Of a stretch of 18,252 bases of DNA, positions 11,048-18,252 are shown one piece after another; position 1 is the stretch's first letter; each line of letters opens with the position of its first letter. A model generated the notes under the pieces. It saw only the letters and a program-made list of their open reading frames with translations. It did no database searches and had not been told where the DNA came from. The translations under genes were made by a program, and so were the position numbers. The DNA comes from Bondarzewia mesenterica (lineage: Eukaryota > Basidiomycota > Agaricomycetes > Russulales > Bondarzewiaceae): NCBI GenBank assembly GCA_004802705.1, contig SGPL01000205.1, forward strand, positions 1 through 18,252, read 5' to 3'.

Positions 11048-11867
11048 GTTTCTCAACCAACAGGTTTAGTTGGATTCAAGTGGAATGCTCCAACATGGAG
11101 CTGTCTGTGCATATGATAGTTTATTTACAATATATATGCATATATCTAATAAAAATAAAGATACATAGAAGCATAAAGTCAGNCAATACCCATTGTTAAA
11201 TATGTTGACTGAAGAGATTGAAAAAGCAATTAAACTAAATGTAGATATTAATGTAATGAGAGACAAACTANATTTTCAATTGAACAAGGCTGATAAAAAT
11301 TCATTTTNTATGTCTGAAACAATTGGCACAGACATTTATGAATTATGTAGAATAATGTCTCAACNTAAGCNTGGATCATCATATAGATCAGTTCAGTTAN
11401 AGTGTCAACAATGTAATACAATATTTGAAGAAACATCAATCACAAGTTCTTTATGGCATACCAATTTGAGCCANAAAGATCTTTCAACTGCAGCTATTGT
11501 GAAATTATTACTTGATCACAAAGATGAAAGATNATGTGNATNNTGTATTAATAANTTTCAAAGAACAANTNTANTNAAACATCTACCTATTANCTTTCAC
11601 TTANNNNTTAATCAAATAGCTNGAGACTTTGATNTCAATATAATNATTGANACAACTATATATCAATTAAGAGGCATTATNTATTGNGNATNTAATCANT
11701 TTACTGNAAGAATAATTTNTAAAGATTGTAATNTATGGANATATAATGNTATATTNATGNATNNAGAATGCATATTTNAAAACATNTATTCAGAGATTTC
11801 ACAAACTCAATTGCACTCATTAAATAGGAGACAAGCTTCAATTTTAATTTATTCAAGACTTTGATGA
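11048..11867 (+). pseudogene. C-terminal USP-like (C19-type) cysteine-peptidase domain of the Helitron protein, broken
   Basis: The segment begins TGLVGFKWNAPTWSC and, after a frameshift, continues AYDSLFTIYMHI, which together form a Cys box of the type WxxxxxSCAYDS. Two CxxC pairs follow (Cys codons 11403 and 11412, then 11535 and 11544), placed like the zinc-ribbon Cys pairs of ubiquitin-specific proteases. A His box follows, YQLRGI...NHFT, near 11661-11705; its catalytic codon, 11697-11699, reads CAN, so His or Gln. Such a domain would cleave ubiquitin-like conjugates; in transposons its role is unknown. The catalytic Cys codon (11102-11104) is followed by a 4-bp tandem duplication, CTGTCTGT at 11101-11108, which shifts the frame. 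TAG at 11166 lies at a probable Trp. More than 20 Ns blur the second half. An OTU or Ulp1 fold is less likely given the CxxC pairs. Confidence 0.65.
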
Positions 11868-11934
11868 AGTTTTATTATAAAGTTAAAAAAAATGCGAGAA
11901 TTATTCATGCTGTGCAACATAGCGGCCCTCTCTT

Positions 11935-12500
11935 AACAAGTTTTATGCATGTCAAATGATACTTTAATTATATATTGATTATGATACNCCCACAATATAA
12001 GCATTTTTTTTAGCCCATGTTAATCCTTTAAGTTGTAATACAATCTCTCCTATCCAATTTCCATTTGCTAAAGATTCATGCAGCATTTTACCTGCTTTAA
12101 GTTTACACAAACAAGAATTACAATTTGAATTACAATTTGAAAGCAAAATAAGCCCGTTAATTTCTTTTATAGGATCATTAAAATTAAATTGTTCATGCTT
12201 TGTAATTCCTTCATTACATTGTGATAATATTGATAAATCTAAGTTACATTTTGATAAAGAATGTAAGCTTATATTAATAATTAAAGATGCACATACAGTG
12301 CATGCTGATTCTTCAATTAATTCAAGTGTAGTTGCATTACAAANATTATTGATAATANTAGTAATGAGATCTTCATTTAATGGGTTTGGTGGAAATAAAG
12401 ATCTATTGAGTTGAATTGTAGGGTTTTTTTGTATTGAGTTTGATTTTANAGTTGAATTAGTCATAATNAATATAGTCATGTATTGTATATAATTAAGCAC
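11935..12500 (-). pseudogene. DUF6570-type N-terminal domain of a Helitron protein, fragment
   Basis: Read on the - strand, the open frame 12500-11979 has the family order: FPPNPLNEDLI, ESACTVCASL (a GCAVCG-like Cys pair), ITKHEQFNFNDPIKEI, CNSNCNSCLCKLKAGKM and SLANGNWIGEIVLQLKGLTW. A frameshift near 11975 then leads to IIKVSFDMHK, after which homology stops at about 11935. This domain is normally the first part of the same large protein as Rep and helicase. Here it is on the opposite strand, just beyond the 3' end of the + strand Helitron, with nothing of the rest of the protein attached. It could be a second truncated Helitron or the displaced 5' part of the first. Five Ns fall in the frame. 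Confidence 0.75.
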
Positions 12501-13161
12501 CTTAACAATATCTCTTAAGGCTGATATTGATGATCTAACATTAGNATATATTTTATGTTCATTTGCTATAGCAAATAATTATTCTCTTGTTAATTGCTTA
12601 ACTAAATTTATTAATAGAATGTTAGCAATTATGCATATTAATTTTGAACTATATTCTGTAGCTAATAATGAAGAACAGTATTTAAAAAACTTAAACTTTT
12701 TATTTTATTTATAACTACTATATATATATATATATCTATCTCATCAATATAAAGCTCTAATTCTTTGTATAGCCAACTATATTTTCATCNTTTTTTACTT
12801 GAAATAGCTCCTCTAATTTAAGTNTGCATGTTTAAATTATTATTATTATTTNTATTTCTATTATTCAATATAGTACAAATTAATTTATAACTAAATAATA
12901 AAAGTAGCAAACAAGGCATAATATATTTAAATATGTGAGCAAGTAATCTATGATATGTATATTTATCANATTGTACNCATTCAATATGTAACCTTGCANG
13001 TAATGCTATTGTATGTGAGATTGTAAGTGACACTGTATTCATGAACATTCAAGTTATATCACTTTCTTCAAGATATTTTGAATTTNTATATGCATAGCAG
13101 TTAANGCATACCCTTGTTATGCAAATTATAATTAACATACAAATCATTCCTTTATATATTA
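12501..13161. other. AT-rich stretch with a (TA)n microsatellite, no gene
   Basis: Very AT-rich, with a (TA)n tract at about 12719-12735 and scattered Ns. The short frame at 12818-13048 on the - strand has no recognisable motif. Nothing else is supported. Confidence 0.5.
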
Positions 13162-13375
13162 TATTTTTATAAGCCTGTTGGCAATGNTTTTANATAATAT
13201 TTTTNTAAGCCTTTTAGCAATATTTCTGTGTAGTCTTTTGACANAAATTTATACATTTTTATGATGATAATTGCAAAGTGATGTCCCTTTAGATCGATTG
13301 ATATAGCTTTTGTTGATATTTATGTGGCTTTTGCTAGTATTTATGTGGCATTTGCCTATATTTATACACTTTTTA
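13162..13375. repeat. Degenerate short tandem repeats
   Basis: The 24-bp copies at 13162-13185 and 13198-13221 share TATTTTTATAAGCCT followed by a TTxGCAAT ending. A second family of about 21 bp follows near 13297-13370, sharing TATTTATGTGGCTTTTGC and variants, in two clear copies with partial copies on each side. Both families alternate T-rich and GGC/AGC words, so they may descend from one unit. Confidence 0.55.
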
Positions 13376-14171
13376 GCATAATGAACAAAANANANANANA
13401 TANATATAAAGTAGTGTATGAATAAGAATATCTAAACACATAATCTGTCAATGATCTAAAACTTAATACAAGAATGTAATAGACTCACCAAAAAAACCAT
13501 AAAAGTGTGCTGCAGAGATTGGGCATGGACATAATGTCTGAACTGGAATTTCTGTTGTGACTTGCATCAGAACTCTACACATAAGAAATAGTGATAATAG
13601 ACATACCAAAACATCCATCATGCTGTCTAAGACTTGCCAGCAATCTCTGCAGTATAAAAAAGGTCATGAGGAGGCNATGCACCTGTAAAGTTTACAATAA
13701 AAAGGACAAAATTCTAAGGTAATAAAGAACAAACACTCACTATAGCTGAACTCAGCCTCTCTATAACAGATGGTGCATGATATNTTATAGTTGTGNGAGT
13801 ATAGTTGAGTGTGAGCATGTCGAGTGCAATGTAGAATGTGNTTGTCAAGTNGAGAGATGCCAGGTGATGACTGCACAACCAGCTATTTATGTGCTTAGTC
13901 ATTATATTGTCNTGTNTGGCCCCATTCTTTTTAAACTGTAAAGTCTATCTAAAATGTGTAGGACATAATCAAATTAATCTTCAGATGCATGAAAGATNAG
14001 AGAAATTATACAGTTTATAAGAATCAAAAGTGGACTANGCAGCATGAGACAAAAAGGACAATAATAACATTTCTCAATTACTATCACTACNCTCAACCTC
14101 ATNNTCATCTGTTGAATCTCATCATNNCTCTCCCTCTTGGACCAACCCACCTCATATNGCCACAAACTNAC
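13376..14171. other. Intermediate-composition region with Ns, no assigned gene
   Basis: Composition rises from very AT-rich to intermediate near 13.4 kb. A run at 13391-13402 alternates N and A and probably represents an uncalled dinucleotide repeat. Apart from the inverted repeat listed separately, no recognisable coding motif was found on either strand. Confidence 0.35.
13510..13652. repeat. 12-bp inverted repeat with 119-bp loop
   Basis: CTGCAGAGATTG at 13510-13521 is matched exactly by its reverse complement at 13641-13652. The arms do not extend further. It could be the remains of a small inverted-repeat element or chance. Confidence 0.45.
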
Positions 14172-14735
14172 CTGCAAGTGTATTCNNTTTCAGTTTTGAG
14201 ATTTCATCCTCACCCTGCTCATCAGGTTCTAGCACTGAGACGTCATTGATCTTGAGCTGCCAGACAAAAGTTTAAAAGCAACATGCACAGTGTTAGCAAA
14301 TACAAAAATATAAGCCAAGTGAAAAAGCACTGACCTNCACATCTTTGACAATGTTCTCANTGATGAGCATATCATTCACGATGTAAACTCACTAANTAAA
14401 CAGGTGCCCATACCCAACGGTGCCTAGAAGTGCAGCTTGTAGGATCAGTAGTTCCATGATAGCTTCATGTTGGAGAGTGGCACGTNNGCGACCTTCATAG
14501 GTGGCACGATAGCCTTGTTCAGCTTCTATTGAGCAATACGAAATTACACACTTTTAAAAAATCTATCTATAATTTTAAGGCACCNCCACCACTCNGCAGC
14601 CTTTCTTNGCATCCCAAAAGCNACTCATNGCTTTTCTCCTCTAATGCATGCATATAATCATTGATGTCTTCCACANCTTCAAGTTCATATTGTCTTCGCA
14701 CNTACTTCACCTTGTCACTAGCAGAGAGGACAGCC
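14172..14735 (-). other. Unassigned coding-like stretch with likely introns
   Basis: On the - strand several open pieces follow one another. About 14735-14580 contains VRRQYELE and VEDINDYMHALEEKS. About 14530-14400 contains EQGYRATYEGR and LQHEAIMELLILQAAL. About 14385-14335 contains NDMLI and ENIVKDV. The last piece leads into a convincing 78-bp intron (14334-14257, GTCAGT...TGGCAG) and then into a Glu/Asp-rich exon, LKINDVSVLEPDEQGEDE, ending at a GTNAGT donor at 14171. The charged, helical-looking residues suggest a real or recently real gene, but I do not recognise the family. It lies downstream of the eEF3 remnant on the same strand and could be an unrelated neighbour. Confidence 0.35.
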
Positions 14736-15050
14736 TGTGCGAGACATGCATGTAGCTACATGATGACCACCATTAAGNTAAACTAGTTCTGCATTATAAG
14801 CTCACTGAAAACCTCCATTACCTCAACCTCCATCATCGTGAGTACNACTGACATGATCAAAAACATAGAGTGCACNGNCAGTCACTNAGCAACCTCCATN
14901 GAAAGTGGTGCCAGTCACTCCATGCTGGTCATCACTAGCACAGTGGCACANAGCTNTGCCTTGCATTCTGTGTTCGCATCTTCTTCAGTTGCATCCTCAT
15001 CCTCTTCAGCCACATCCTNTTCATCTAGCATGGCATCAACTGGTGTGCTT

Positions 15051-16110
15051 CTAAACCTCACTATCNTTGTTGGATTTCATCTCACTGATGAGCAGTTTGA
15101 TGAGTGTAGACTTGCCAAAACNATTAAAATTAAGAATGATGATGTGAGATGAGAGAGAGACTTGGAGTGTAATGTCATANAGCTGCTTCATAGGCTGCAT
15201 GGAGTATTGGACTCCAACTTTGTGCATCTCNAACAGGGACATCTCCTTANTCTTGATATCCTCGAGCAAAGGAGAATNNCAGAGCTTGAATTTGTAGTCC
15301 TCCACAACCTCGAGAGTGTAGTAAGATTTGGCTTAAGGGACCTACTTGANAAAANACTTGAGATTGCCCNTATAGCAGTGCAGCTTGAAACAATTCAGAT
15401 AGAGGACATCAGTAATGGTATTATTAANAGAATNAAAGTCATGTGAAATGAAGATNGAAGTGCAGTGAGTGAGACCGGTGAGGTAGTTCTCCAGCCAGAT
15501 GATATTGATGACATTCAAGTGGATGGTCAGCTCATCAAGCAAAAGTAGGTCAGCCTTGAAAAGCATCACACAGGNAAGGGCGAGCTTCATCTGCCAACNA
15601 CNTGAGAGGCTACCCAATGGCATATTGCTGCTGCTCATTACTGAACTCAACAGAAGCNAGCATCTNCACAATCTCNTTCTTACCATTCTTGCTGCCCTCC
15701 ACTAGTGAATGAACATCCTTTCATCTCTAGCCNTAGGCTTNAGTAATGTCANTGAATNATGTGGNGATAGATTCAGTGGCCTTGTTAGTGCAGACATTTA
15801 CTTCATCTAGATTGCTGTATGCATGNCTGAATCAGAGGGATGTTAAGAGTAGAGGATAATGAGATACATACTANAGGCAANAATAGGTTAAGNACATGCT
15901 AGATGAGAGTGANGTGGCACTGTCAATAGCCNATTGAGAAAGTTGGCACAAAGGGCAGATGACCATGNAAGTGAGAGGTAATCATTNGAGGTGTAGTTAT
16001 CGGTGCACAGCTGCGATGNGGGGTTAGTTGGTGCTGGCAAATGCTATGAATGAGCCTATCATCACAGTGGGTGCAGGAAAAAGATGAATTGTAGATAGAA
16101 AGAATGTGCA
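15051..16110 (-). pseudogene. Translation elongation factor 3 (eEF3)-like relic, ABC1 and start of ABC2
   Basis: eEF3 is a ribosome-bound ATPase with two ABC domains, found in fungi and some algae and oomycetes, that helps release E-site tRNA. Read on the - strand, a possible ABC1 P-loop remnant (CDDRLIHSI, near 16045-16070) is followed by DEVNVCTNKATES near 15780-15830. The ABC1 signature follows, MPLGSLSxxWQMKLAL, in which both missing residues are NGT codons (15597-15602) that can be Gly. Next come Walker B and the D-loop, LLLLDELTIHLNVINIIWLE, for an expected DEPTNHLDVVN, then FISHDF and GNLKxF. After a gap the ABC1-ABC2 linker YKFKL...LLEDIK leads to KVGVQY, DITLQVSLSSHIIIL, the ABC2 Walker A NFNxFGKSTLIKLL, and SEMKSN. 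Many departures are G-to-A or C-to-T: LEG to LED, SSR to SSH, DEP to DEL, LD to LN. The second signature, the chromodomain and the C-terminus were not recovered. Family call is good; a functional gene is very unlikely. Confidence 0.65.
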
Positions 16111-18108
16111 TTGAAGAACTCAAGTCAACTAGTTGCTTGACTTACTGATAAAGAGAGATACTGGTCCACTGGTGAAGGAACACTACATAAAAAATGAAGC
16201 AAGTTTCTTACCACTTTNTAATNAGTCTAGTTGCAACTCTAATAGTGATTTATAGTTCNACTAGGCTCAAGAATTACCTTGCTTGCAAGGTTTATTGCCC
16301 CCTCATAATTGTGTCAGACACTGAGCAACCTAGTATATATATGCAAATAAAAGAAACCCTTTCAGACTTTTAAAANAGTAGTACACCACTATCAGCTCAG
16401 TTTTAGTNACCATTTTTTTTTTAGCAGCAATAGTGGCCCAGAGTGGCCCTCTTGTGCATCGAGGGCCATGCAATGAGAAAATATGTACAATACAAGGAGA
16501 AAGTTATGCTGCCCATTCCAAAACTCTCNCAGCCCTTGAACCTCCTTCAACTCACCCATTTTTATTTCCCTCTTTAGTGCCTCCATCCTGATGCTATTGT
16601 TTCATGCAANGTTGAGAGATGATCATCAGNATTTAGCAGTGACTACTACAAGATATGCATTCCATATTNAAACTGGTATCATGNATACCAAACTATGAAG
16701 TGTTTCACATGACTTAGCATTAGAGGAGCTCNCGANGTGTGAGGCTGAAGACAAGTGCANAGCAAAGGCAGGTCTCACAATGAATAATCATCATGCGANA
16801 TAGATGTGTNTNTTTAGTTGACCACNTTGGCTAGGTTTGGCAGCTCCTCGACCAGATTGCAAGTGCTTNGATTNGGAAGATAGTGCCATGCATAGCNGCC
16901 CAGTGTTAGAGGCTGCAGTTTACATGTCACCTTCTCGCAACCCAACACTTCTATAGCACCCACAGTGCATGCCNTCTCATTCTCTAGCATGGTTTGNGTG
17001 AGTGTATGCTCATCTAAACCTCTTCTTTTTTGCATTACAACAGCCCCCACATCTAAATTATTTGCACTCCTCCACTGGCATGCTCGAGTTCCTGCAGCTT
17101 ATCAAATCTATCCATCCTGGCATCTACATACACTCAGTATATATCAAACCTNATATTAAAGCCTACTAANATGTTGGCTTTATACATTCTTCTCTCTGTT
17201 TGTCTNTACTATCNATGACTGCACCAAGCNAACAGCTGGTACAACTNCACTGTGAGTTTTGTCGATGGTCNGTGTCACATGATGAAGTAGTTCTCAAGTG
17301 CAGATGAGAACAACAAAAAACCCAAAAGCATAAACAAGCCTGCTTCNTTGCCTAGACCTACTCAGGTTTTCCTACTTTCCTGGAGAGACCTAGTTGTTCG
17401 TTTGAGAGAGTTTCTAAGTTTCAGATCGAATCCAGTANNCTAAGTCTTAGGTTATCTGAAAGNTATAAGAAGTTATNAATAAACGTAAACATATGTCAGT
17501 ACNTGTGCTCNATGATTAGAAGAAGAAGAACTCAGTATAATTTTCTTGTCATAGGAAATATACTGAAACTTNGATAATTTNGTCCTAAAAGAATCTGAAT
17601 AGTGCCTTGCTTTCAGAGTACTTTTCTAAGAATGAATACAACAGATTATCCCCATGTGAGATANCAAAGAATAGAATGATGATGATAAGAATGAGCTAAT
17701 ACTGCTNAAGATCTAGATTATCCACAAGAAATTCCCACTTCAAACGGTTACTCTAAATTCTTTAGAACTGGCTTAATCGACTANCAGCTAGCTANACTNT
17801 TGAAGTTGTTATGCTTCAAGCCTGATTCTTAAGTGAGATATTTGTTGAAGATGATTAGCTAATTGAATTCCTTATTTTTAGGATTTTATTCCCTCAAATG
17901 GAAANTCAAACTAATTAAACTCTTAACTTATTANTTTCCTTTGAGAGATTCTTAATTATATCTAAAAGAGTCTCTATTTTTTTTCTTCTCTGCNTTTGAG
18001 GNCATACCCCTCCTTCTTTTATATGTTTGAGAAGGGGCTGTGTATGTACAAATAGNAATAAATTATAAAAGGCTGGGCCTAACCAAAACAAGTAAATTTG
18101 AATTAAAA
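16111..18108. other. N-rich region without an assigned gene
   Basis: Intermediate to AT-rich composition with single Ns every 20-60 bases. The - strand frames 17050-16814 and 16586-16392 are the longest; neither shows a motif I can place. If the eEF3 relic was once complete, its HEAT-repeat and four-helix N-terminus should lie here (about 16.1-17.5 kb), but I could not align it. Nothing else is supported. Confidence 0.35.
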
Positions 18109-18252
18109 AAGCTATGCTAAAATAGGGATAGAGAAATTCCCNATTTGTGTGCCTCTCTCTGAGTGCTNTAGAACTGTGTAAAGCTATGCTAGAGCTAGAC
18201 TAAGATTGTGNAAAGCTATGCNNGNCTGNGCAANGCTNNGCANNNNGNTGNA
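18109..18252. repeat. Short dispersed/tandem repeat at the window edge
   Basis: The word AAGCTATGCTA occurs at 18109-18119 and 18181-18191. AAGCTATGC recurs at 18213-18221, the last two within a GTGTAAAGC/GTGNAAAGC context. N density climbs towards the end, consistent with poorly resolved repeat sequence. Confidence 0.5.

Larger units (their letters stand above)
6240..11867 (+). mobile_element. Decayed autonomous Helitron (RepHel with C-terminal peptidase-like domain)
   Basis: A near-continuous trail of homology to large fungal Helitron proteins runs in family order on one strand: an N-terminal piece, the Rep (HUH/Y2) domain, a Pif1-type helicase, a charged linker and a USP-like cysteine-peptidase domain. 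Helitrons move by rolling-circle replication. The Rep Tyr residues nick the DNA and the 5'-3' helicase unwinds it. This copy cannot be active. The frame is shifted near 6345, 6860, 7130, 7550, 8090, 8500, 9140, 9640, 9760, 10050, 10400, 11045 and 11105, and it holds many stops. The 5' part, including the usual first domain, is missing. I could not define the termini (5' TC, 3' hairpin plus CTRR) with confidence; the 3' limit is set by the end of the last open frame. Confidence 0.85.

Noticed and set aside
11870..11940. Helitron 3' terminus (hairpin plus CTRR)
   Set aside because: I could not find a convincing stem-loop followed by CTRR; nothing definable beyond chance.
14838..15152. Ser-rich + strand frame as a secreted or mucin-like protein
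   Set aside because: It lies opposite the eEF3-related - strand region; the Ser run is the reverse of an acidic Asp/Glu-rich stretch.
15162..15705. + strand frames across 15162-15705
   Set aside because: They are antisense shadows of the eEF3 ABC1/ABC2 homology on the - strand.
16814..17050. - strand frame as the eEF3 N-terminal HEAT region
   Set aside because: The position would fit, but I could not align any recalled HEAT-repeat motif to it.
1..18252. CRISPR array, tRNA or rRNA genes
   Set aside because: No regularly spaced repeats with unique spacers, no cloverleaf with conserved arms and no rRNA core segments were recognised; gene structures are eukaryotic.

Overview
The first 5.4 kb look like a filamentous basidiomycete (Agaricomycetes type). 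Composition is balanced. Two fungal gene families are present, and their exons are split by many 51-73 bp GT...AG introns. The first is a monocarboxylate-type MFS transporter on the + strand (14 exons, 1047-3142). The second is the C-terminal part of an NRPS-like carrier-protein/thioester-reductase gene on the - strand (3384 to about 5410). They face each other tail to tail. Both are damaged. The transporter has a one-base G-run frameshift and two Trp-to-stop changes. The reductase gene has an apparent 2-bp frameshift and has lost its adenylation domain exactly where the sequence turns AT-rich.

From about 5.43 kb to 13.4 kb the DNA is strongly AT-rich. Its core is one long decayed Helitron (+ strand, about 6240-11867). 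Recognisable parts, in order, are the end of the N-terminal region, the HUH/Y2 Rep domain, a Pif1-type helicase, a charged linker, and a C-terminal cysteine-peptidase domain resembling ubiquitin-specific proteases. The reading frame is broken by several frameshifts and about 20 stops. Nearly every stop that can be placed against a conserved family position is explained by C-to-T or G-to-A change of a Trp, Gln or Arg codon. Just past its 3' end, on the opposite strand, lies the DUF6570-type N-terminal domain that such Helitron proteins usually carry first (11935-12500).

From about 13.4 kb to the end the composition is intermediate and single Ns are scattered throughout. A broken, transition-mutated copy of translation elongation factor 3 (eEF3, a two-ABC-domain protein typical of fungi) is readable on the - strand around 15.05-16.1 kb. 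Downstream of it on the same strand is an unassigned, intron-containing coding-like stretch. The window ends in a short repeat with a rising N density.

Overall the window shows the edge between a normal fungal gene segment and a repeat-rich, mutation-worn compartment. No intact protein-coding gene was found. The two segments differ enough that an assembly chimera should be considered. All homology statements come from recalled family motifs, not from a search.
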